DNA of 64,000 nt from Amycolatopsis oliviviridis (GTDB lineage Bacteria > Actinomycetota > Actinomycetes > Mycobacteriales > Pseudonocardiaceae): assembly GCF_014654365.1 (NCBI RefSeq), contig NZ_BNAY01000017.1, forward strand, positions 1-64,000, given 5' to 3'. The stretch's first letter is position 1, and each line of letters starts with the position of its first letter. The notes beneath the pieces were generated by a model. It was not told the origin of the DNA. It did no database searches and was given only the letters and a program-made list of their open reading frames with translations. Below are positions 44,519 through 53,400 of the stretch, in pieces. The position numbers and the translations under genes were made by a program.

Positions 44519-44852
44519 CGACCGGGGAATGAGCCTGGAGCCGTTCGCGAGCCGATGCGTCCGCGCCGGTGAGATCCACGAACTCGTCACCACGACCCAC
44601 GACGACACCGCACCCGGAGCGGTGATCGACCACGTCGGATTCCTCGGCTTCGCCGAAATCGACCGCGCCGGAGTGATCGACCGCGGCGACGAAGTCCGGA
44701 TCGGCTCCGAACTCGTCGGCACGGTACTCGGCTTCGACGCCTGCCATTTCCCCAACCACTACAACATCCTCATCCACAGCACACGGACCATAACCGGCGC
44801 GGAAGCCGCTCTCCGGCCGGAACAGGAAGTGCGCTTCAGCGGCCGGTGGTGA
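44451..44852 (+). CDS. DUF6917-like protein, copy 2
   Basis: 133 residues. I chose the ATG at 44451 from alignment with copy 1; a GTG three bases upstream is also in frame. It shares most residues with the 20012 protein (MSLEPFASRCVR, GEIHELVTTTH, VGFLGFAEIDRAGV) and the same AGGGAACG leader. It is embedded at the end of the plus-strand cluster operon and overlaps the oxidoreductase gene by 68 nt. Function unknown; co-location with two unrelated metabolic operons suggests a service role. Confidence 0.75.
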   Translation: MRENGPKRQVTGTLVKVLVHRRDDRGMSLEPFASRCVRAGEIHELVTTTHDDTAPGAVIDHVGFLGFAEIDRAGVIDRGDEVRIGSELVGTVLGFDACHFPNHYNILIHSTRTITGAEAALRPEQEVRFSGRW

Positions 44853-44880
44853 GTGGCCCCGGGGCAGGCCACTCACCACC
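44845..44880. terminator. Hairpin between convergent genes
   Basis: GGTGGTGAGTGGCC (44845-44858) pairs exactly with GGCCACTCACCACC (44867-44880) over an 8-nt loop. The stop of the DUF6917-like gene lies in the left arm. It sits between convergent genes and shares GTGAGTGGC/GCCACTCAC with the palindrome family, with a different centre. Confidence 0.7.
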
Positions 44881-44896
44881 GTGCTTCAGTCCGCCG

Positions 44897-45433
44897 CTAC
44901 TTGCCCAGCAGCGGAACGTCGCTCTTGCCGAGGTGGTAGTCGCGAACCGCGTGCACGAGCTCGTCGACCGTCAGCTTTCCGTTGCCGTTCACGTCGATGG
45001 CCCGGAACGCGGGAGCCACCGCCGAGGGCTCGACACCGATGGCGTCCAGCCACTTGGCGAACTCCCGCTGGTTGATCTCCCCGTCGCCGTCGGTGTCGCA
45101 GAGGCCGACGATCGCCGCGATGGTGGGCCGGGCCACCCGGTCGAAGCCCGAGTCACCCTCCTGGAAAATCTGCGCCTCGATGACCTCGGTGAACTGCTTC
45201 TCGCTCAGCGCGCCGTTCGGGCCGGCACCCGCCTTGCTCGCCAGGTACTCGTACATCGCCACGAAGGAATCCTTGACCGCGCGCGCCTGCGGTGAAGCCG
45301 GATCTTCACCGAACGCGTTGATGATCCGGCCTGCCTCGGCCTCGAAGTCGGACTTCTCGATCTTGCCGTTCCCGTTGACGTCCCACTTTTCGAAACGCTT
45401 CTTGAGCCTGTCGTTCTTGACGGCGGTGGTCAT
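44897..45433 (-). CDS. EF-hand calcium-binding protein, calerythrin-like
   Basis: 178 residues, acidic and helical. Three canonical EF-hand loops: DVNGNGKIEKSD (from D18), DTDGDGEINQRE and DVNGNGKLTVDE; a fourth (GAGPNGALSEKQF) is degenerate. Layout and length match calerythrin, the four-hand protein of Saccharopolyspora. It is cytosolic, without signal or membrane segment, and probably buffers or senses Ca2+. It stands alone between two terminators or operon ends. Confidence 0.92.
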   Translation of the reverse strand: MTTAVKNDRLKKRFEKWDVNGNGKIEKSDFEAEAGRIINAFGEDPASPQARAVKDSFVAMYEYLASKAGAGPNGALSEKQFTEVIEAQIFQEGDSGFDRVARPTIAAIVGLCDTDGDGEINQREFAKWLDAIGVEPSAVAPAFRAIDVNGNGKLTVDELVHAVRDYHLGKSDVPLLGK

Positions 45434-45510
45434 GCGTAAACACTCCGTTCAGGGGAAATTTTCGTCGGCATTGCGCTACCTGTTCACCGGCGTTGTCACC
45501 GGCGGGTCGA

Positions 45511-46758
45511 TCAGAGGCGGACGACCTCCTCTCCGGGAACCTGTCCCGTCGTGTCGAACAACAGCCGGGCTGTCGAGGCCAGCCGGCTGAGCTGGTAGGC
45601 GCGGTGCGGCACCAGGAGAACGGTCACGTCCGCGGTCCGCAGCGCCGTTTCGAGATCGCTCACGGGCGGCCCCAGTTCGGGCACCGCGAGCGCCACCGGG
45701 TCGTGGTAGGACACCTCGGCCCCGAGGGCGCGCAGCCGGACCGCGACCCGGATGGCGGAGGACTCCCGCGTATCCGGCACGTCGGGTTTGTACGCGACAC
45801 CGAGCAGGAGCACTTTCGCCTCCGGCAGGGGTTTCGCGATCTCGGCGAGCAGCCGGGTCACCCGTTCGACCACGTGCCCCGGCATACCGTCGTCCACCGA
45901 GCGGGCCGCGCGCACTATGCCGAGTTCCGCACCTTCCCGTTCGGCCTTGTCCAGCAGGTATTTGGGGTCGACCGGGATGCAGTGCCCACCGACTCCGGGA
46001 CCGGGGCTGAACGGCATGAAGCCGAACGGCTTGGTCGCGGCGCAGTGCAGCACATCCCAGACGTCGACGCCGAGCCGGTCGCAGAAGATCGCGATCTCGT
46101 TGACCAGGGCGATGTTCACGTACCGATAGGTGTTCTCCAGAAGTTTGGCCATCTCGGCCTCCCTGGTACCGCGAGCCACCACTACCGTGTCGACGAACCG
46201 CCCGTAGAACTCCGAGCACCGCCGAGCACACGAAGGAGTGTGGCCGCTGACCACCTTCGGGGTGTTGCGAACACCGAACCGGGTGTTTCCGGGATCGACT
46301 CGTTCGGGCGAATAGGCGAGGGCGAAGTCGACTCCGGCGGTCAGACCGTGCTTTTCCAGGATCGGCCGCACGATTTCGTCCGTGGTACCGGGGAAACTCG
46401 TCGACTCGAGCACGACCAGGGTGCCGGGCCGCAACTGTTCGGCGACCGTCTCCGCGGCGGCACGCACCGCGGCGAGGTCTGGCCGTCCGTCGGACTTCAG
46501 ACCGGTCGGCACGCACAGGACGATCGTTTCCGCCGTGCCGAGCACGACGGGATCCGTCGTCACCGTGAACCCCTTCGCCTTCATCGCCTGTAGCCGGTTC
46601 GCGGAGACATCGGGCACATGGGACCGCCCGGCGGCGACCTCGGCCGCGACGAAGGGCGAGATGTCGTAACCGAGGACCGACAATCCCGTCGTACCCGCCG
46701 CTTCCGCCAACGGCAGCCCGACATAACCGATCCCCACGACGACAAGGTCGACAGACAC
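45511..46758 (-). CDS. UDP-sugar 6-dehydrogenase family (nucleotide sugar dehydrogenase)
   Basis: 415 residues from GTG at 46758 behind AAAGG. N-terminal VVGIGYVGLPLAEAAG (NAD fold), LENTYRYVNIALVNEIA (central domain), catalytic Cys in GPGVGGHCIPVDPKYL, and VLLLGVAYKPDVPDTRESSA in the C-terminal domain. The sequence is nearer the UDP-N-acetyl-mannosamine dehydrogenase subgroup than UDP-glucose dehydrogenase. It makes a uronic acid nucleotide sugar, perhaps for an envelope polysaccharide. It sits 35 nt downstream of the small secreted protein gene. Confidence 0.93.
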   Translation of the reverse strand: MSVDLVVVGIGYVGLPLAEAAGTTGLSVLGYDISPFVAAEVAAGRSHVPDVSANRLQAMKAKGFTVTTDPVVLGTAETIVLCVPTGLKSDGRPDLAAVRAAAETVAEQLRPGTLVVLESTSFPGTTDEIVRPILEKHGLTAGVDFALAYSPERVDPGNTRFGVRNTPKVVSGHTPSCARRCSEFYGRFVDTVVVARGTREAEMAKLLENTYRYVNIALVNEIAIFCDRLGVDVWDVLHCAATKPFGFMPFSPGPGVGGHCIPVDPKYLLDKAEREGAELGIVRAARSVDDGMPGHVVERVTRLLAEIAKPLPEAKVLLLGVAYKPDVPDTRESSAIRVAVRLRALGAEVSYHDPVALAVPELGPPVSDLETALRTADVTVLLVPHRAYQLSRLASTARLLFDTTGQVPGEEVVRL

Positions 46759-46793
46759 TTGAGCCTTTCTCGATTCCGTGGTCACCCGGCCAC

Positions 46794-47105
46794 TCAGCGG
46801 CTGATCGAGAACGAGCCGCTCATCGGCGGGACGTGGGAGCCATAGCCCGGCTCGATCCGCACACCGGGGGTCAGGCACAGCGGATCCCCGTGGACGACCA
46901 CGCCGGAAGAACTCTGATTGACCAGAACGTGCGCGGCGACCGGCAGAATGGTGCAGCCTTCGGGGTTCTTGTAGCTGTCCACGCGCTGGAATTCGGTCGA
47001 GAAGACGACGACCTCGCCCGCCACGGCCTGGGCCGGCGGACTGGACACGATCAGCAGCGCGCTCGCCGACGCCGCGCCGAGTATCGCGGTGACAAAACGA
47101 TTCAT
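46794..47105 (-). CDS. Small secreted protein
   Basis: 103 residues from the ATG at 47105. A signal peptide is clear: MNRF, hydrophobic core to about residue 25, and cleavage after PAQA. The mature part (~74 residues) has two Cys (GCTILP and GDPLCLTPG) that could form a disulphide, and is otherwise beta-rich. I do not recognise the family. Confidence 0.75.
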   Translation of the reverse strand: MNRFVTAILGAASASALLIVSSPPAQAVAGEVVVFSTEFQRVDSYKNPEGCTILPVAAHVLVNQSSSGVVVHGDPLCLTPGVRIEPGYGSHVPPMSGSFSISR

Positions 47106-47524
47106 CGAAGGCCTCCCACCCATTGATCTTGACTTCTCTCCGCACGCTAACAGTCACTCGCAGTGAGATACTCCGGGCAGGCCACTTTCACGCGCACAGG
47201 TTGCGGTGCCCTTGACCAAGATCATCCGGATGGCCGCTACAGGCATCCTCCGGGTGCTTTCCAGGATAGTGCCATTCACGAGAACGGGTGCTTCGCGGGG
47301 CCATCCGCGCTTGCATCGGGATCAGAACGTGAACGAAGCGCGCAGCCGTCTGATCGTCCAATTCCGGCTGCCCTATTTTACCTTTTCCCCCGATATGCAT
47401 TGACAGCAAGACCGTTCGCCGGGTGCTTTTCGCGCACAGCCTTCCAGAAGGAAGACCCGGACCATTGTCCACAAAGGACTCGATTGCGGGGCTGACCGCG
47501 TGACGTGGCAGATCAAGCCACTGC
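47106..47524. other. Intergenic region, no gene seen
   Basis: This ~420-nt region upstream of the secreted-protein gene is relatively AT-rich for the window (for example GCCCTATTTTACC near 47370). It should hold that gene's promoter. I see no supported coding frame. Confidence 0.5.
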
Positions 47525-47583
47525 GAGTACATGAAGGCCCCCTTCCTTGCGCCTGGCGCAAGGAAGGGGGCCTTCATGTACTC
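47525..47583. repeat. Perfect 59-nt palindrome, probable terminator of the lanthipeptide operon
   Basis: 29-nt arms (47525-47553 and 47555-47583) are exact reverse complements around one T. The arms begin GAGTACATGAAGG and contain a C5/G5 tract. It lies 28 nt beyond the precursor stop. Such a stem is a strong transcription terminator candidate, but the length and perfection also suggest a mobile intergenic repeat. Confidence 0.92.
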
Positions 47584-47611
47584 GGCCAAGCAAGGTCGCG
47601 CCCTTGAGACC

Positions 47612-47725
47612 TCAGTTGCAGATCAGCAGGCTCAGACCGCTTTCGATGCTGATCATCTCGGGCAGGTCGGCGTTGTCGAGGCCGTCGGCCACCGCCAGAG
47701 CCTGGAGGTCGAGCACGGATTCCAT
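47612..47725 (-). CDS. Class III lanthipeptide precursor
   Basis: 37 residues, from the ATG at 47725 behind AGGGAG. The leader contains LDLQALAV, the L-x-L-Q-type motif of SapB/AmfS-like precursors, and an acidic stretch DLPEM. The core is SIESGLSLLICN: S-x-x-S-x-x-x-C fits a labionin or lanthionine ring as in SapB and labyrinthopeptins. It lies 47 nt downstream of the lanKC-type gene on the same strand. Confidence 0.88.
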   Translation of the reverse strand: MESVLDLQALAVADGLDNADLPEMISIESGLSLLICN

Positions 47726-47772
47726 GTTGTTCTCCCTTCGAGTGGTGTACACCCCGGCCGGAGCGGCCGAGT

Positions 47773-50268
47773 TCAGTGCGTTCCCGCCGGGACAGGCGCG
47801 AGGCCGGGCAGGAACGGGATGGCGGCGACGTCGGGGTCGCCAATGGCCGCGTGCAGGGCCAGGAGCACGCCCGCGCCGCCGGTGGCCAGGTCGGCCGACA
47901 GTCGCAGAAGCTGGTGGCCGGGGAAGCGGATGCCGCCCGGCCCGGAGACGGCGTGCAGGCCGAGCGCGGAAACATGCGTGGCCAGTGACGCCGCACTGGC
48001 GGTGTCCTCGCGGTTCCGGGTCGCGGCGGCGAGGGCGAGGATCAGCCCGGCGCGCCCGTGCAGCAAGCCCGGATGCGCGACGAATTCCCCGTGGCAGCCA
48101 CGAAGCAGCTCGGCGAGCCGGGCGACCGAAGGCGCGTCGGGCTCGTGCGCCGCGAGCGCTGTCAAGGCGAGGACGACCCCGGCGGATCCCGCGGCCAGGT
48201 AGGGCAATACGGTGCCGGTGCGGGAATTCGAGGCCCGCAGCGCGCCCTTGTCGGGCACGCAGTTGTCGAGGTCCACGCCCAGTGCGCGATCGGCGTACTC
48301 CAGCCATCGCCGATCACCGTCGTGCTCGAACAGCCGCACGAAGAACAATGTCGCCCCGGACCAGCCGTCCGCGAGCCCTGCGGTGGGGACCTTCGCTGCC
48401 CCGCCGATCATCGATGCCAGCCGCCGCCCGATCTCCACCGCCGATCCGGCACCGTGACGGGCCCCGGCGCACAACTCGGCGAGGCCGACACCGGCGAGGC
48501 CGTCGGAAAGCCCCGGTCCCTGATCGCCTTCCGGCGACGGGGGCAAGGTGGCGAGCAGGGCGGCCGCCTCGTCGGGATATCCGAGGTGCCAAAGGACGCA
48601 GGCTGTGCCGTGGCCACCTTCGAACAGGCCCGCGCGGTGCGGTGCCTCACGACGGACCGCGTCGAGGAGCCACTTTTCGAAGCGGGGGAACCGCCCTCCA
48701 CTGGCCACATCGAGTGCCCACAGCACACCCGCTGCGCCGTACGCGAGGCCGGTCCCACCGGTCGAGAACTGGCGGATATCGCCTGGGAACAACCGATCGG
48801 CGCGCTCAGGTGTCGCGCTGTCCACGATGCCGGACACGAGAGACGCGCGCAGTGCGGGCCAGTCGGCGTGGCCCGGCCGCTCGGGCCACGCCGACGCGGC
48901 CTCGGTCTCGGCTCCAGCTATCACGGTGCCGAACCTTCGCTGGACGAACCGCGCCCAGCCGGCCGTTTGCCGGGGCGCCACCTCCAGCATGGGAGTGAGG
49001 GGTACGAACAGCCAGAGGCGGAGCCGGTCCAGTGCGTGCTCGTCCACCGCGGTCCCCCGAAGACCTGCCGGGGCACGGAAACCGGGCGCGGCCAGGGCTT
49101 GCCCGTCAGGGTCGTGCGCGCCGGAAGCCGCCTCGAAGTCGATCAACGAGACGTTGTCCGCCTCGTCGACCAAGATGTTGCCCGGATGCAGGTCACCGAC
49201 GGCGATCCCGCGTTCGTGGACGCGCCCGACGGTACGCACGACTTGTTCGTGTATCCGTGCGGCACGCTCCGCGTAGGTCCGGATCTGCTCACCGGCGGGA
49301 TCGGGCCGGGTGAGCGGGTAGTGCGCGACGAGCCACCTGTCGAGCCTGATGCCCGGCATGTCGTCCAGTGCGAGGAAGTGATGACCGCCCCGGACGAAGT
49401 GGTCGTGTACTGCGGGAATCCCCTCGATCCCGGCCAGCCGGCCCAGTATGTCGCGTTCCCGCGCGAGCCGCTCGACGGCGTCCCGGCCACGCGCGTCGAG
49501 ACCGGCGTACGGACGGGCCTCCTTGAGCACGATCCGCTCGCCGTCGGAGGGCCGAACGGCACGGTAGACGCCTCCGCCATTGGAGAAGTGCAGCGCTTCT
49601 GTGACACGGTAAGGAAGGCCGCTCTCCCCGCGCCGGCGGGCGGCCAGGTGGGGCCGCAGGATCGCGGGCACCGTCACCCAGTCCGGAACGTCGAAGCGCG
49701 GTGCCCGGGAATCGGGGACGACGGAACCGTCCGGCCGCACCAGATCCGTCGTCAACCTCCCGTCCAGCTTCTGTGGAGCGAAAGATCCGTACCGCGTGTA
49801 CAAAGGACCGTCGCCGTACCGCAGGTCTGTCAAGACGTAGGGCCCTTCGACACCCTTGAGCGCGACGGAAAGCAGCTTCAGCGCCGATTCGAACGTGGAC
49901 TCGTCCGGCGGGTAGATCGTGATGAACTTTCCGCTGCTGCCGCGGGACGCGTACTTCCGGTTGCACCACAGCAACACGTCGGCCGAGCGCAAATGCTTGA
50001 ACGGCAGTCCCGTTGCCACACAATGGGAATACGTCTCCCGCAGCGCGCGCTCGGCGTCCGCGGACCTCGCCGACACGTGAATCTTCCAGCCCTGTCCCGG
50101 CCCCTCCGCGCCCATGGGCCGCAAAACCCGCCATGGCCCGCGTTCACCGGCGGACCATCCCGGCGGTACCGGCGCCATCGACGCGAATTCCTCGTCTCCG
50201 GGCCGATCACGCGGCTTGTCGTAATAGAGAGTGCCCTCCGGGCAGAACTCAAGATAGCGCGGGTCCAC
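47773..50268 (-). CDS. Class III lanthipeptide synthetase (LanKC)
   Basis: 831 residues from GTG at 50268 behind AAAGGA; the first residues (DPRYLEFCPEG) fit the family N-terminus, so longer frames are excluded. Three parts: an N-terminal lyase-like domain (about 1-200, KIHVSARSAD, LWCNRKYASRGSSGKFITIYP); a kinase domain (about 210-470, VLKEARPYAG, GIAVGDLHPGNILVD, SLIDFEAA); and a C-terminal cyclase-like domain of repeated GxxG helices (GLAYGAAG, GLSDGLAG, GLADGWSG, GLLHGRAG). The zinc Cys residues of LanC/LanM are absent, which defines class III. It phosphorylates and eliminates Ser to dehydroalanine and forms rings in the adjacent precursor. No ABC transporter or leader protease gene is next to it. 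Confidence 0.93.
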   Translation of the reverse strand: MDPRYLEFCPEGTLYYDKPRDRPGDEEFASMAPVPPGWSAGERGPWRVLRPMGAEGPGQGWKIHVSARSADAERALRETYSHCVATGLPFKHLRSADVLLWCNRKYASRGSSGKFITIYPPDESTFESALKLLSVALKGVEGPYVLTDLRYGDGPLYTRYGSFAPQKLDGRLTTDLVRPDGSVVPDSRAPRFDVPDWVTVPAILRPHLAARRRGESGLPYRVTEALHFSNGGGVYRAVRPSDGERIVLKEARPYAGLDARGRDAVERLARERDILGRLAGIEGIPAVHDHFVRGGHHFLALDDMPGIRLDRWLVAHYPLTRPDPAGEQIRTYAERAARIHEQVVRTVGRVHERGIAVGDLHPGNILVDEADNVSLIDFEAASGAHDPDGQALAAPGFRAPAGLRGTAVDEHALDRLRLWLFVPLTPMLEVAPRQTAGWARFVQRRFGTVIAGAETEAASAWPERPGHADWPALRASLVSGIVDSATPERADRLFPGDIRQFSTGGTGLAYGAAGVLWALDVASGGRFPRFEKWLLDAVRREAPHRAGLFEGGHGTACVLWHLGYPDEAAALLATLPPSPEGDQGPGLSDGLAGVGLAELCAGARHGAGSAVEIGRRLASMIGGAAKVPTAGLADGWSGATLFFVRLFEHDGDRRWLEYADRALGVDLDNCVPDKGALRASNSRTGTVLPYLAAGSAGVVLALTALAAHEPDAPSVARLAELLRGCHGEFVAHPGLLHGRAGLILALAAATRNREDTASAASLATHVSALGLHAVSGPGGIRFPGHQLLRLSADLATGGAGVLLALHAAIGDPDVAAIPFLPGLAPVPAGTH

Positions 50269-50352
50269 GAGTTCCTTTCCCGGTCCGATAGTGCCGCTTA
50301 CAAGATCGACCGGCCGCGTCCGGGTCACACTCGTCCATCCAGGTGCAAGATC

Positions 50353-50367
50353 ATCACCAGCGGTGAT
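50353..50367. promoter_or_regulatory. ATCACC-AGC-GGTGAT operator-like site upstream of lanKC
   Basis: A 6-bp perfect inverted repeat around AGC lies in the 176-nt gap between the giant gene and the lanKC-type gene, 85 nt upstream of the start. It is the best operator candidate, but no -35/-10 pair is evident. Confidence 0.3.
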
Positions 50368-50444
50368 CAACTCGCCGGTAGGCCACCCAGGGCGGTGATC
50401 CTTTGTGACCTCGGCCGCAAACCGTGACTCCCGTTCTCGCCGGC

Positions 50445-53400
50445 TCAGCCCACTTCCGCGCCGCGATAGGTACGGACCTGCCGCGTCGCGGCGGAGTAGA
50501 CGACGAACTGGCCACCGCTCTCGAGAACCAAGGGGTTCTCCCGGTATTCGTGGACCGGGAGCACGATCGCGTTCGTCGCCGCGAATCCTGTCCAGTCCGC
50601 GCCCAGGTTCGGCCGTAACAAGTCCAGCAGACGTACGGCGACACTTTCCTCGGCCCCGCTTCCCACGTCGCAGAACAGCAGTGCCAAGCCGTTGCGCCGC
50701 CGAGGCGGAACGTCGGCCAGCAGCCCTCGCGACACGATCAAGTCGTGCAGAAACCGGGGGTCCGCCGCGAAGGTGTCTCCTCCCGGAGGCGACAACGCCG
50801 CCTGAAAACCCGTCGCGTTCCCGCCGCCTGCCAAGTAGAACGGCCGGACCCCGAGCCGGGCCCACGGGATCTCCCGCTCGACGACCAGCCGGCTGCCGTC
50901 GGCGCCGATCCCGTAGGTGTCGTATCCGACGTCCTCCTGGTAGCGAGTGGACCATTCGTAATAGGTGCGCTCGGTGTCCTCGGTGAGCAGGGATGCCCAT
51001 GTCGCCTGGTCGAGGTGGTTGGTGGAAGGCAGCGAAGCCATGACGAGTTCCCCGTTCCGAGCCGTGTGATAGTCGACGCGGACTTCCTCCGGCCGTGGGG
51101 GTGGCGCGCTGAAGAGAGTGAACGTCCGTCCCGGCGGAACCTCGAAGCCACCGTCCGGGCGCAGCGCGGTGTGGGACGGCGCGAGGTAGATGTCGCGCAT
51201 CATTCCGGCCCGGCGTAGCGCGGCTTGCAACGCCAGCACCTGCTCCGCGATCCGCGCGGGCGCGCCGGACAATCCGGTGACGACCAGCGGCGCCGCGGCG
51301 TACTCGCCCGCCGCGCGGCGGAACTCCGCGTCGGCGGCCAAGCCCGCGCCGAACTGCGCACCGTCCAGCCATCCTGATCGATTACCCCGCGTGTTGAGGA
51401 AGCCGGACCCGTCACCGAAAACCAGGAGGTGCACCGGATTCCACGTCAGGTGCTGCCACGGCACGGGCTGGGGCACGGTGCTGCCCGGCGTCCAGATCCG
51501 CCGGAGATCTTCGTGCTCGACCGCGCTCGCCCAGGCACGGGCTTCGGCGCCGTCGTTGAAAGCCCCGGCGGAGACACCGGTGAGTTCGCCGTCGCCCCGG
51601 TCGAGGCCGACCGTGGACAGCTGCCTGATGACCTGATCCGCGGTGATCGCGGCGATCGCGGGCAGACGTGCCGGTGTGCCCGCGGACTGGGCGGGACCGG
51701 CCCCGTCCCGAGGTGGTTCGAGGCCCATCAAGGCGGCCAACGTCGGCTGTGACGTCTCGCCTCCCGTCACGAGCCGCGTCGTCGGTGCCCGTCCCGACAT
51801 CCGCGCCCACGGCGCCGCCGTGCCCGGCAGTCCGTCCGGCATCACCACCGCTTCCCGCCGGTCGACGGACCACTCCAGCCGCCCGTCCGGACGCCGCCGG
51901 ACGAAGGCCGCGCCGTCCGGCAAGGGAACGGGGAACGAGCGCGCGGCGCGGCTCGACTCGATCGCCCGGCCGCGCAGCGCCTCGGTCAAGTCCACTTCGG
52001 ACGTATCACGAGCGCGGCCGTCCGGGCCGAATTCGATCCATCCCCGGTCGGCCACGGCGACCCCGTCCTCGACCCGGACTTCGCCGCGGGTGGCCAGAAC
52101 GGTCATGCCGAGGTGCGTCGCGAGCGGGCCGCCGAGCACGAGGGCACCACGCGGCACGACCAAGGCGAGCTTCGTGGCCGTCGCGCCCCTGAGGAGCCCC
52201 GGCACGGACTCGGCCAGCGCGCGGGCCAGCGCGTCGATCGGGAGTTCGGTCCCGTTCCACGTGCGCAGCGCCGGACCGTCACCGTTGAGGGTCCCGAGCA
52301 AGAGGTGTGCGCCGGGCTGCGCGTCGAGGGAGTAGAGCCGCTCCACGGCCAGTGCCCGGGCTTCCGGAACCAGCGTGACAGCCTCCCGCCGAAGCAGAGA
52401 AGACCTCCCCTGCGCCAGTGCCGGACTCGGCCCCTCGCTCCGGCTTGCACTCTCGGCGTAGACGAAGGCGGCGAGGTGACTCAGATCCCGGGAGACGGAG
52501 AGCAGCTCCAATAGGTCCATCAGCTCGCTGATCAAGGCGGCCTCGCCGAGGTCCGGGTCGACAGGATCGTCGACGAGCCGGGGCTCACGCATGCGATGAT
52601 CGAGCGGCCCGTCGAGAAGGCCGTCCTTGGCCGCTTCGACCAGCGCGACCGAAAGAGCCGTCTGCGCGGCGAGTACGGCGGGATCGGAGCTGCCGGGCCA
52701 AAATCCCAGGCGGATCCGTTCGGTACCGGTGCCGGGGTCGACCTCGAAACCGACAGCGTTCACCCCGTCGTCCGGCAGCGCGGCCGTGTCCTGCGTCGTG
52801 CCGCGTTCGGGAAAAACGACCGGCCGTGTCTCGACCGGCGACCGACGAGAACCGCCGAAGCGAAAGAGCTGAGCTTCGAAACCCTTCACCAAGCGCAGAA
52901 GCCGCCGGCGTTCGGCGGATGTGAGGAACTCCCCGGGATCGACCCGGATCACGGTTCCGAGCGCCCTGTTCCCTGCCCCGGCTTCCCTGCCCAGCGAGTC
53001 CAGCTGCGCGAAAACGGACGACGTCTGCTGCATCGGCAAGCGGACGAACCGCGTGCCGCCGGCGTCCACCGCCTGTCTCTCTCGTCCGTCCGTCGCGGCA
53101 CCATTTCGATCCGCGGGGAGGGCCAGTGCCACCTCGACCCGGCCGTCCGGGGGTTCGAGCGTGGTGACGTCCAGGCCGTCGATCAGCCGCCCGGAGCCGT
53201 CGTCCGGGGTCCGGAGCAGCCGCAGCTCGGCCAAAGCCTCCACCGTCTCGGCGAGCCGGGAAACCCGTAGCCGGGCCCGCAGATCCGCGGTTGTCGCGAT
53301 CCTGCCGAGCGCGAAGGACGAAGCGAAAGCCCCCGCCGGGGCGCCATCCAGTGAGCGCAGGTCCACGACGAGAAGGTGGAAGGCGTTCGCAGCGTCTCCA

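Noticed and set aside
47773..51372. A 1199-residue LanKC start
   Set aside because: The first ~365 residues are a shadow of the giant gene's 3' end; class III synthetases begin at the DPRYLEFC-type segment.
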